Shown in pieces: positions 26,071 to 33,112 of a stretch of DNA of 37,254 nt. A program made the position numbers and the translations under genes. Position 1 is the stretch's first letter. Each line of letters begins with the position of its first letter. The notes under the pieces are model-generated. The model saw only the letters and a list, made by a program, of their open reading frames with translations. It ran no database searches and was not told the origin of the DNA. Source of the stretch: Antarcticimicrobium luteum (GTDB lineage: Bacteria; Pseudomonadota; Alphaproteobacteria; Rhodobacterales; Rhodobacteraceae); the NCBI RefSeq assembly GCF_004358185.1, contig NZ_SMUV01000043.1, forward strand, positions 1 through 37,254, given 5' to 3'.

Positions 26071-27885
26071 TCAGATCCGCGTCACGCATGGATCGCTTTC
26101 GGCATAGAGCCGCTCCAGCAGGTCGGCGCGCCGGGTCAGTACCCTGCGGAAATTCAGGTTGCCCTTGGCGGTCATCTCGGCCTCGGGCATCGACGGCGGC
26201 TCGGCCAGCGCGATGGCGCGGGCCACCCGGGTCGAGCTGCCGGAAATATCGCGCGCCCGCTCGGCCAGGCGGCGGTGGATGTCCGACAGCAAATGCGGAT
26301 CGGCCAGCGCGCCCTCCTGTGCGTCGGTGCTATAGCCCTCGGCCTCCAGCTCGGCCATGTTGGGAAAGATCATCACGCCGATCTCGTCGCGGTCGGCGCC
26401 GGTGATCACCAGATCGGCGGCCAGCGGCGCCAGGCAGGCCAGCATGTCGAGCCGGAGCTGCGCCGCGCGCACCCAGGTGCCCGAGGTCAGCTTGAAATCC
26501 TCGGAGATCCTTCCGTCGAACCGCATCCCCTTGTTCTCATCCCCCGGCGAGACGAAACACATCGCGTCGCCGGTGACGAAGAACCCCTCCTCGTCAAAGG
26601 CTTCCGCCGTTTTCTGCGGGTCGCGGAAATAGCCGGGCATGATGTTGGGCCCCTTGGCACGCACCTCGCAGCGGCCGTCCGCGTCGGGAATCAGCTTGAG
26701 CGTGACGCCGGTCATCGGCACCCCCACCACGCCGGAGCGATCGGTCGGCTCCTGCTGGATCATGGTGGCCGGCGCGGTCTCGGTCAGCCCCCAGGAGGAG
26801 GTCATCAGCGGCACCGCGCCGCGCGCCTCCAGTGCCATGCTCTCGAACCCGGCCCAGACATCCTGCGGCAGCGAGGCGCCGGCGTAGAACACCATGTCGA
26901 GATCGGAAAACACCATCCGGCGCAGATGCTCGTCCTTGCGCAGCGCCGCCAGCATCATCGAAAAGCCGACCGGCACGTTGAACAGCGCGGTGCCCGCCAC
27001 CATGCCAAGGTTCTCGAGGGTGCGGTCGAACAGCCCCTTCACCGGCTTGCCGTCGTCGATGTAAAGGCTGCCGCCATTGGCAAGCATCATGTTGAAATTA
27101 TGCGAACCGCCGAACACGTGGTTCCAGGGCAGCCAATCGACGATCACCGGCGGCCGGTCGCGCAGGAAGGGCAGCGAATCCGCGATCATGGTCTGGTTGG
27201 CGCACATCATCCGATGCGTGGTCATCACCCCCTTGGGGTTGGAGGTGGAGCCGGAGGTCATCAGGATCTTGACCACCGTATCCGGCGTGACAGCGGCAAA
27301 GGCCACGTCCACATCGGCGCTGCCGTCGCCCTTCAGCAGGTCGGAGAACGGCGTCGCCCCCGAAGCGCCCGTCCGGGTCGCCACCACCTCGACGCCGTCG
27401 AAGACATCCAGCGCCAGCGCCTCGGCGTATTGATCCGCATCGACCGTATAGACCAGGCGCGGCTCGATCAGCTCCATCGCGTGGCGCAGCCGTCCGTGGG
27501 CTCCATGGATCAAGGAATATTGCTCGGCCACCGGCACCACCGGAATGCCGGCGTACTGACCCGCCAGCGACAGCAGCCCGTGATCGACCCCGTTGCCCGA
27601 CAGCACCATGATCGGGGTATCCGGCCCCAGCCCGCGCGCCAGCAGCGCGGCGGCCACCGCGCGCACCTGCTCCAGCGCGGCGGCATAGGTCAGTTCGCGC
27701 CAGCCCGCGCCGCTGCGCTCGGCCAGGAACACCCGGTCCGGCGCCGCGCCGGCCCATTGGTGCAGCCAGTCGCCGGTACGATCCGCGACCGGGCCGATCT
27801 CATAACCCGAGCGCAACAGGATCGTCCCGTCGGCCCGGTCCTCGCGCAGAACCTTATGCGGCCGGAACCGTGTTGTGCGTTGCAT
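26071..27885 (-). CDS. fcs: Feruloyl-CoA synthase (hydroxycinnamate-CoA ligase)
   Basis: The 604-residue adenylate-forming enzyme activates ferulate, coumarate or similar acids to CoA thioesters using ATP. The AMP-binding P-loop is TSGSTSNPKGV (210-220). The SSWGLTETAP motif, the GRISEDFKLTSGTWVRAAQLR hinge region and a C-terminal AKGNLNFRRVL lysine are present. The hinge phrase is characteristic of feruloyl-CoA synthases rather than acetyl- or fatty acyl-CoA ligases. GGAGG precedes the ATG, which lies 3 bases after the marR stop. The substrate among hydroxycinnamates cannot be fixed from sequence. Confidence 0.9.
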   Translation of the reverse strand: MQRTTRFRPHKVLREDRADGTILLRSGYEIGPVADRTGDWLHQWAGAAPDRVFLAERSGAGWRELTYAAALEQVRAVAAALLARGLGPDTPIMVLSGNGVDHGLLSLAGQYAGIPVVPVAEQYSLIHGAHGRLRHAMELIEPRLVYTVDADQYAEALALDVFDGVEVVATRTGASGATPFSDLLKGDGSADVDVAFAAVTPDTVVKILMTSGSTSNPKGVMTTHRMMCANQTMIADSLPFLRDRPPVIVDWLPWNHVFGGSHNFNMMLANGGSLYIDDGKPVKGLFDRTLENLGMVAGTALFNVPVGFSMMLAALRKDEHLRRMVFSDLDMVFYAGASLPQDVWAGFESMALEARGAVPLMTSSWGLTETAPATMIQQEPTDRSGVVGVPMTGVTLKLIPDADGRCEVRAKGPNIMPGYFRDPQKTAEAFDEEGFFVTGDAMCFVSPGDENKGMRFDGRISEDFKLTSGTWVRAAQLRLDMLACLAPLAADLVITGADRDEIGVMIFPNMAELEAEGYSTDAQEGALADPHLLSDIHRRLAERARDISGSSTRVARAIALAEPPSMPEAEMTAKGNLNFRRVLTRRADLLERLYAESDPCVTRI

Positions 27886-27888
27886 GTC

Positions 27889-28377
27889 TCATCCTCCCTC
27901 AGAACCGCGCCGGATCACGGACATCGCCCGGATCACCGCCTGTTTTGCCTCCTCGTCCATCCCGTTCAGGATGCGTCGTTCGTGTCCGCGCACCGCCTCC
28001 AGCGCCCGATCATACAGCCGCCGCCCCGCCAGCGTCGGGTTCAGCGCATAGGCGCGCCGGTCGGTCGGCACCCGGTCGCGGGTGATCAGATCCCGTCCCT
28101 CAAGCTCGTCGATGATCACCACCAGATTGGCGCGCTCCACATCCAGTGCCTCGGCCAGTTGCGACTGGCGCAGGCCGGGATTGTCGACGATCAGCACCAG
28201 CGCCGAATAGGTCACCATGCGCAGGTCCAGCGGCTTCAGCGTCTGATTCAGATCGGCCTGAACCACGTTGAAGGCCCGCTTCATGTGATAGCCGATGAAG
28301 CCGCAGAGCGTGGCGTCGGACACCCGCGTGACCTCGGCCTCCGCGGCGGCCCGGCCCTTTGCGGCCGGTCGGCTCAC
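27889..28377 (-). CDS. MarR family regulator of the hydroxycinnamate operon
   Basis: The 162-residue protein has a winged helix-turn-helix (about 60-125): LRQSQLAEALDVERANLVVIIDELEGRDLITR, then the wing around DRVPTDRRAYAL. Flanking helices would form the dimer interface. Regulators of this type (CouR, HcaR, FerR) repress hydroxycinnamate genes and release DNA on binding the CoA thioester. The start is GTG 28377, overlapping the crotonase stop by 4 bases (GTGA). Being the second gene of the operon, it probably controls itself. Confidence 0.9.
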   Translation of the reverse strand: MSRPAAKGRAAAEAEVTRVSDATLCGFIGYHMKRAFNVVQADLNQTLKPLDLRMVTYSALVLIVDNPGLRQSQLAEALDVERANLVVIIDELEGRDLITRDRVPTDRRAYALNPTLAGRRLYDRALEAVRGHERRILNGMDEEAKQAVIRAMSVIRRGSEGG

Positions 28378-29150
28378 CGGCCCCGCCCGAAGCTGGGCGC
28401 GCGTTTCTCCAGGAACGCCGCCAGTCCCTCGACCGCGTCGGGGCTGGTTTGGGTCAGCGCCGCGCAGAGGCTCTCGGTGAACAGGCCGCCGGGCTTGTCC
28501 ATGTCCTCGATCCGGCTCAGCGCCTGGATCATCACATAATTCGACAGGGGCGCGTTGTCGGCGATCTTGCGCGCCAGCTCCATTGCCCGGGGCAGCGCCT
28601 CGCCCGCGCCCACGGCGTAGTGCGCCAGGCCCAGCGCGACCCCCTCCTCGGCGCCGAACTTGCGCCCGGTCAGCATCATCTCGATCATCCGGTCGGCGCC
28701 CAGGATGCGGCCCACCCGTACACTGGCGCCGCCGCCGACATAGATACCGCGCCGCCCCTCGGGCAACTGGAAGATGGTCGACGGCTCGGCGATCCGCACA
28801 TGGGTCGCGGTGGCCAGTTCCAGCCCGCCGCCGATCACCGCGCCCATCATCGCCGAGACCACCGGCAGACCGCCGTACTGGATCTTGTCCATCACCCCAT
28901 GCCAGTGGCGCGAATGGCGCATCGTCCCCTCGGCGTCGCGCGCCACATGTTCGCTGAGGTCGAGGCCCGAGCAATAGTGCCCGGCGGTGCCGGTCAGCAC
29001 CGCCACCCTGACCCCCGCCGGCGGTTTGGAGAAAAAGGCGTCGATCTCCTCCAGAAGCTGGTCGCACATGGCGTTGCGCTTCTCCGGGCGGTCCATGGTG
29101 AGTACGGCGATATCGCCCTGAATGTCGATCTTGAGCATGTCTTGGGTCAT
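28374..29150 (-). CDS. Crotonase family enoyl-CoA hydratase, first gene of the hydroxycinnamate operon
   Basis: The 258-residue enzyme has the crotonase fold with oxyanion-hole segments HYCSGLDLS (about 58-66) and GAVIGGGLELA (103-113). Both general acid/base glutamates of enoyl-CoA hydratases are present, Glu111 and Glu131, with the canonical 20-residue spacing. In the hydroxycinnamoyl-CoA hydratase-lyase that makes vanillin directly, the first position is not Glu. A hydratase in a beta-oxidation-type route is therefore favoured over a lyase. The start MTQDMLKIDI has only a weak ribosome site; the second Met (residue 5) is possible. Confidence 0.88.
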   Translation of the reverse strand: MTQDMLKIDIQGDIAVLTMDRPEKRNAMCDQLLEEIDAFFSKPPAGVRVAVLTGTAGHYCSGLDLSEHVARDAEGTMRHSRHWHGVMDKIQYGGLPVVSAMMGAVIGGGLELATATHVRIAEPSTIFQLPEGRRGIYVGGGASVRVGRILGADRMIEMMLTGRKFGAEEGVALGLAHYAVGAGEALPRAMELARKIADNAPLSNYVMIQALSRIEDMDKPGGLFTESLCAALTQTSPDAVEGLAAFLEKRAPSFGRGR

Positions 29151-29187
29151 GGCGCGGTCCCCGGTTCCGTCCCGCCCGAAAGCGGAT

Positions 29188-29216
29188 GTGATTAATAATT
29201 GTTGTGATGAATAACT
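29188..29216. promoter_or_regulatory. Direct-repeat operator candidate upstream of the crotonase gene
   Basis: GTGATTAATAATT (29188-29200) and GTGATGAATAACT (29204-29216) are 11/13 identical direct repeats separated by GTT, period 16. They lie 38-66 bases upstream of the crotonase ATG in the only strongly A/T-rich stretch nearby. They are plausible binding sites for the MarR protein of this operon, though MarR sites are more often inverted repeats. Confidence 0.45.
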
Positions 29217-29260
29217 AAATTTTCAGAGATTCGCAACGCCCGCGTGCCAGACCCGGAACG

Positions 29261-29296
29261 CCCAAGCATCCCACCGTCCCCAAGCATCCCACCGTC
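29261..29296. repeat. 18-base tandem duplication
   Basis: CCCAAGCATCCCACCGTC occurs twice head to tail (29261-29278, 29279-29296) without a mismatch, followed by a partial copy CCACCGTCC. It is noncoding and looks like a recent slippage product. Confidence 0.8.
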
Positions 29297-29319
29297 CCAC
29301 CGTCCGCCCCACAGAACAA

Positions 29320-29359
29320 GCCGCGCGAGCGCCGGACCGTGGGGCGGCGCTCGCGCGGC
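29320..29359. repeat. Perfect 14-bp inverted repeat (REP-like hairpin)
   Basis: GCCGCGCGAGCGCC (29320-29333) is the exact reverse complement of 29346-29359 around a 12-base loop. It is not followed by a U-run on either strand. It may be an extragenic palindromic element; no second copy was noticed in the window. Confidence 0.6.
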
Positions 29360-29433
29360 GGCCTGCGGCCTTGATTCCGCGCAGGGACACTTGGCTCGGA
29401 GCTTCCCTTTGCTGATGTCCGGGACTGCGCCCC

Positions 29434-29463
29434 AAAGAAAAACGGCCGGAAAATCCCCGGCCG
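29434..29463 (-). terminator. Intrinsic terminator of the gentisate operon
   Basis: On the minus strand CGGCCGG and CCGGCCG (29463-29457 and 29449-29443) form a 7-base-pair stem with a 7-base loop, directly followed by TTTTTCTTT (29442-29434). It lies 22 bases past the 3-hydroxybenzoate 6-hydroxylase stop. Confidence 0.85.
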
Positions 29464-29485
29464 CGATCCTTCGTCCCCGAAACCC

Positions 29486-30691
29486 TCAGAGCGTCTCGTT
29501 CGAGACCGCCCCGTCCAGCCCGGTCGAGCCATAGAGCCAGGCCACCGTGTCGTACCATTCATCCGGCGACTTGGCGCTCATCACCGCGTTGCGGAGCTGC
29601 GCGTGCGCCCCATCGGGGTGATAGATATGGGTGCCGATCTCGCGCGACTGCAATTGCACCCGCGCGGTGCGCAGCCGGCGCATCCGCTGGTAGCTTTGCA
29701 GCACCGCCGGCACATCGCCCTGCAGGGTCGCCATCTGGTGCGCCAGCGCGACGGCATCCTCCATCGCCATGCAGGCGCCCTGCGCCAGGTATTGCAGCGT
29801 CGGATGCGCCGCGTCGCCCAGCAGCGCCACGCGCCCGTCGACCCAGTTCATCGCCGGATCGCGGTCGCAGAGCACCCAGAGCTTCCAGTCCCGCCCCTTG
29901 TCGATCACCTGCCGCGCCACCGGGGCGACATGCTCGAACCCCTTGCGCACCTCGTCATGGCTGACCGGCAGGCCCGCCACCGGCTCCGGCGCGTCGTTGT
30001 GATAGGTGACCACCAGGTTGAAGGTCTTCCAGCCCTGCAGCGGGTAATGCACGATATGGCATTTCGGCCCGGCCCAGAGCGTGGCGGCGTTCCAGCGCAG
30101 ATCCTCGGGCATATCCTCGATCGGGATCACACTGCGATAGGTGGTATGGCCCGACACGCGCGGCGCGCCGTCGCCGATCAGCCGCTTGCGGATGTTGGAC
30201 CAGAGCCCGTCGGCCCCGATCACCGCAGAGCCTCTGATCCGGCTGCCGTCGGCGAGGATCGCGGTGGCGCTGTCGGCGTCCTGATCGTAATCCACGACCT
30301 CGGCGCTGGTCCGCAGCTCCACCAGCTCATGCGCCTCGCAGGCGCGCAGGAAGACGCCGTGCAGATCGCCGCGATGCACCACCGCATAGGGGTTGCGGAA
30401 CCGGGCGCGGAACCGGTCGTCCAGCGGAACCCGGGTGATCTCCTCGCCCGACATGGCATCCATCAGGCGCAGATTGTCGATATAGACCGCCATGGCCCGC
30501 GCCGCGTCACCGACGCCCAGATAATCAAAGGCGTGAAAGGCGTTGGGGCCAAGCTGGATGCCGGCGCCGATCTCGCCCAGTTGCGGCGCCTTTTCCAGCA
30601 CGATGGAGCGGACCCCCTTCTGCGCCAACCCGATGGCCAGCGCCAGTCCGCCGATGCCGCCGCCGGCGATGACGATACGATCTTCACTCAT
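29486..30691 (-). CDS. 3-hydroxybenzoate 6-hydroxylase-type FAD monooxygenase
   Basis: The 401-residue flavoprotein hydroxylase most resembles 3-hydroxybenzoate 6-monooxygenase, which makes gentisate with NADH and oxygen. The FAD dinucleotide fold AGGGIGGLALAIGLAQKG (8-25), the GADGLWS motif and the GDAAHPTLQYLAQGACMAMEDA motif (about residue 290) are intact. The start is ATG 30691 with GGAGGAG upstream. It is third in the gentisate operon, 102 bases after the hydrolase. A salicylate 5- or 1-hydroxylase activity is an alternative, but co-location with gentisate dioxygenase supports 3-hydroxybenzoate. Confidence 0.88.
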   Translation of the reverse strand: MSEDRIVIAGGGIGGLALAIGLAQKGVRSIVLEKAPQLGEIGAGIQLGPNAFHAFDYLGVGDAARAMAVYIDNLRLMDAMSGEEITRVPLDDRFRARFRNPYAVVHRGDLHGVFLRACEAHELVELRTSAEVVDYDQDADSATAILADGSRIRGSAVIGADGLWSNIRKRLIGDGAPRVSGHTTYRSVIPIEDMPEDLRWNAATLWAGPKCHIVHYPLQGWKTFNLVVTYHNDAPEPVAGLPVSHDEVRKGFEHVAPVARQVIDKGRDWKLWVLCDRDPAMNWVDGRVALLGDAAHPTLQYLAQGACMAMEDAVALAHQMATLQGDVPAVLQSYQRMRRLRTARVQLQSREIGTHIYHPDGAHAQLRNAVMSAKSPDEWYDTVAWLYGSTGLDGAVSNETL

Positions 30692-30793
30692 GGCAATACT
30701 CCTCCGCCCGGCGCCGCCCGGCCGGGGAGGCAATCCGCAAAATCAAGATGCTGTGCGCCGGTCCCCGCTCGGGGGGCGCGGCGTGTTCTCAGG

Positions 30794-31492
30794 TTACTCG
30801 GCAGGCCCGATCTTCAGCTCGATCGGGTCCAGCCCGTCGATGCCGCCCGTGATCACGTCGCCCGCCACCACCGGGCCGACGCCCGCCGGCGTACCGGTCA
30901 TGATCAGATCGCCCGGCATCAGGTGGTAATATTTCGACAGATCGGCGACGACCTCGGTCACGCTGTGGATCAGATCGCGCAGATGCGCGTCCTGCTTGAC
31001 CTCGCCGTTCACCTCCAGATGGATGCGCTGCGGGCCGATCTCGCCGACCTCGCCCGCTTTGGTCAGGGGCGCGAACACCGCCGAGCCCTCGACATCCTTG
31101 CCCAGATCCCAGGGCCGCTGTTTCTCGCGCGCCTTGAGCTGCAGGTCGCGCCGGGTCATGTCCAGCGCGCAGCCATAGGCATAGATGGCACCCGCCGCCG
31201 CATCGGCGCTGACCCGGAACACCGGCTTGCCGATCGCCAGCACCAGTTCCATCTCGTAATGGAAGTTCTCGGTGCCCGGCGGATAGGGCAGGGTTTCGCC
31301 GCTCGCCAGCGTCGCCAGCGGCGATTTGGTGAAATAGAATGGCGCCTCGCGATCCGGCTCCACGCCCATTTCGGCGGCATGGGCGACATAGTTGCGCCCG
31401 ACGCAGAAGATGCGGCCCACCGGGTATTCCGCCGCCTCGCCGTTGACGGGCACGGAGTACACCTTGGACGGCTCAAAGAGATATTGGGTCAT
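30794..31492 (-). CDS. Fumarylpyruvate hydrolase-type FAH family enzyme
   Basis: The 232-residue member of the fumarylacetoacetase family would split fumarylpyruvate into fumarate and pyruvate, the last step of gentisate degradation. Conserved parts are RIFCVGRNYVAHAAEMG (about 27-43), the metal-binding FHYEMELVLAIGKP (about 76-89) and MTGTPAGVGPV (about 198-208). The start overlaps the dioxygenase stop by 4 bases. No maleylpyruvate isomerase gene is nearby. The enzyme either depends on an isomerase encoded elsewhere or accepts maleylpyruvate itself. Confidence 0.9.
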   Translation of the reverse strand: MTQYLFEPSKVYSVPVNGEAAEYPVGRIFCVGRNYVAHAAEMGVEPDREAPFYFTKSPLATLASGETLPYPPGTENFHYEMELVLAIGKPVFRVSADAAAGAIYAYGCALDMTRRDLQLKAREKQRPWDLGKDVEGSAVFAPLTKAGEVGEIGPQRIHLEVNGEVKQDAHLRDLIHSVTEVVADLSKYYHLMPGDLIMTGTPAGVGPVVAGDVITGGIDGLDPIELKIGPAE

Positions 31493-32523
31493 TTCGCGCG
31501 TTCCTCGTAATATCCTAGTTTTTCCTGCAGCGGGCGGTCGTGGACCCGAACCAGAAAGGCCTCTTCGCCCGCCTCATGCCGGATATCGGCAAAGACCGGG
31601 GCCGAGAAGGTATCTTTCGGCCCCCATTCGAACCGCTCGCCATTGATCGTGGTCACCCCGCGCCCCCTGATCACGTGAAAGGCCGATGAGGCCGAGCGCA
31701 GCGGCGGCTCGTCCACCTGGCCTGCGGCCAGCATCATCGCGGTGAAGCCCATGGTGGGCAGCACATCCTCGCCGGTCTCGGGGTTGATGTAATCCAGCTC
31801 GGCGATGCCGTCACCGCCAAAGGCCGCCATCTCGCGCAGCGCCGCCTCGGTCCGGGCCCAGGGATAGCGCATCATCGGATAGCGCCGCGCGCGCGACCGG
31901 GTGCGGCTGGGCGCGAGACCGGAGGAAAGATACTCCACCTGGCTCGCATCGGGGCGGTTGCGCTGCGATTGCAGCGGCCCCTCGTTGGCATAAGAGCCTT
32001 CGAGATAGACGAAGACCGGCAGATCAAGCGCGTCGAGCCAGATCACCGGCTCGTCGCCGTCATGGCCGTGATCGTGCCATTCGCCACCCGGCGTCAGCAC
32101 CAGATCGCCCTCGTCCATCGGCAGCTTTTCCCCGTCGACGACGGTAAAGGCGCCCTTGCCCTCGACCATGATACGCACCGCGCTGGGCGTGTGGACATGC
32201 GCCGGCGCGGTCTCGCCCGGCAGCAGCAGCTGGAGGCCGAGATAGATCGAGGCGGTGGCCTGCATCGCCCCGTTGCCGCGGCCCGGATCGGAGAGCACCA
32301 GCACCCGCCGTTCGGCCTTTTCCACCGGCGTCAGCTCCCCCGCCCGCATCAGCAGCGGCCGCACCGCCTGGTAATTCCAGTAGCCGGCTTTGGTCTGCGG
32401 GTTGGGCGCCCCATGCGGCAGCACGTTGCGCATCATCGGCCAGAGCGGCGCGACGCCGGCCGCGCTCATCGCGTCGCGATACTCCTGCGGCAACTCTTCC
32501 AGCGTTCCAAGTTTCTCCGCCAT
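31489..32523 (-). CDS. Gentisate 1,2-dioxygenase
   Basis: The 344-residue bicupin opens the gentisate ring between C1 and C2 to give maleylpyruvate. The Fe(II)-binding His motif is seen in ETAPAHVHTPSAVR (about 111-124), with EWHDHGHDG about 50 residues on. The second cupin shows FHVIRGRGVTTING (about 294-307). Length is normal for the family. The start is ATG 32523 with GGAGGAGG upstream; an earlier in-frame ATG lies in the promoter. It is first in the operon and read from a promoter overlapped by a strong dyad at 32554-32578. Confidence 0.94.
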   Translation of the reverse strand: MAEKLGTLEELPQEYRDAMSAAGVAPLWPMMRNVLPHGAPNPQTKAGYWNYQAVRPLLMRAGELTPVEKAERRVLVLSDPGRGNGAMQATASIYLGLQLLLPGETAPAHVHTPSAVRIMVEGKGAFTVVDGEKLPMDEGDLVLTPGGEWHDHGHDGDEPVIWLDALDLPVFVYLEGSYANEGPLQSQRNRPDASQVEYLSSGLAPSRTRSRARRYPMMRYPWARTEAALREMAAFGGDGIAELDYINPETGEDVLPTMGFTAMMLAAGQVDEPPLRSASSAFHVIRGRGVTTINGERFEWGPKDTFSAPVFADIRHEAGEEAFLVRVHDRPLQEKLGYYEERAK

Positions 32524-32553
32524 CGCGGCCTCCTCCATCTTCGATTTAATAGA

Positions 32554-32578
32554 ATGCATACTTATCGTAAGCATGCAT
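32554..32578. promoter_or_regulatory. Operator-like dyad covering the gentisate operon promoter
   Basis: Arms TGCATACTTA (32555-32564) and TAAGCATGCA (32568-32577) match as an inverted repeat at 9 of 10 positions around TCG, plus a flanking A/T pair. The dyad fills the spacer and -10 of the promoter. A bound dimer would therefore block polymerase. The regulator is not identified; no regulator gene adjoins this operon. Confidence 0.7.
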
Positions 32579-32583
32579 GTCAA
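32555..32583 (-). promoter_or_regulatory. Promoter of the gentisate operon
   Basis: On the minus strand a perfect TTGACA (32583-32578) is followed after 17 bases by TATGCA (32560-32555). Transcription would start near 32548, leaving a leader of about 25 bases with the GGAGGAGG ribosome site. The -10 is weak, which suits a regulated promoter. Confidence 0.65.
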
Positions 32584-32607
32584 TTCCTTCCGGCCGCTTT
32601 GCCCGCC

Positions 32608-33045
32608 TCAGCCCAGCAGTACCGCCATCCGGCGCAGCGCCAGATCGTACCCCTGCACCCCGCACCCGGCGATAACCCCTTCGGCGCGCAGTGAAACATA
32701 GGAATGATGCCGAAAACTCTCGCGCCGGTGCACGTTGGAGATATGCACCTCCAGCACCGGCCCCTCGAAGGTATTGAGCGCATCGAGAATCGCCACCGAG
32801 GTATGGGTATAGGCCGCCGGATTGATGATGATCCCCGCAGCCGCCGCGCGGGCACGGTGGATCATCTCGACGATCTCGCCCTCATGATTCGACTGGTAAA
32901 ACGCGGTCTCCAGCGCCAGCTCCCGGCCCAGCACGGCGCAACGCTGCGCCACATCCTCGAGCGTGTCGGCGCCATAGATCTCAGGCTCCCGCTTGCCCAG
33001 CAGGTTGAGGTTGGGTCCGTTCAGGATATGGATCATCCGGGCCAT
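32608..33045 (-). CDS. aroQ: Type II 3-dehydroquinate dehydratase
   Basis: The 145-residue dodecameric enzyme converts 3-dehydroquinate to 3-dehydroshikimate in the shikimate pathway. The signature [16 protein letters not shown] (about 9-24) holds the catalytic Arg and Tyr. [12 protein letters not shown] (75-86) and [15 protein letters not shown] (about 99-113, with the catalytic His) follow. AGGA precedes the ATG. Roseobacters often carry more than one aroQ, so the gene may be the housekeeping copy or a catabolic one for quinate. Its place next to the gentisate operon hints at the second, without proof. Confidence 0.96.
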   Translation of the reverse strand: MARMIHILNGPNLNLLGKREPEIYGADTLEDVAQRCAVLGRELALETAFYQSNHEGEIVEMIHRARAAAAGIIINPAAYTHTSVAILDALNTFEGPVLEVHISNVHRRESFRHHSYVSLRAEGVIAGCGVQGYDLALRRMAVLLG

Positions 33046-33112
33046 GGCTGGGTCCTGTCATATGGGTCGTGCCGCAGCCTAGGCAGGCCGGACCAAAGGC
33101 GCAACCGCAAGC

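Larger units (their letters stand above)
29151..29485. other. Intergenic region between the gentisate and hydroxycinnamate operons
   Basis: No gene is supported in these 335 bases. From right to left they hold the terminator of the gentisate operon (29434-29463), a 14-base-pair perfect hairpin (29320-29359), an 18-base tandem repeat (29261-29296) and a strikingly A/T-rich segment (29188-29220). The A/T-rich segment probably contains the promoter and operator of the crotonase operon. I could not assign a -35/-10 pair with confidence. Confidence 0.65.
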
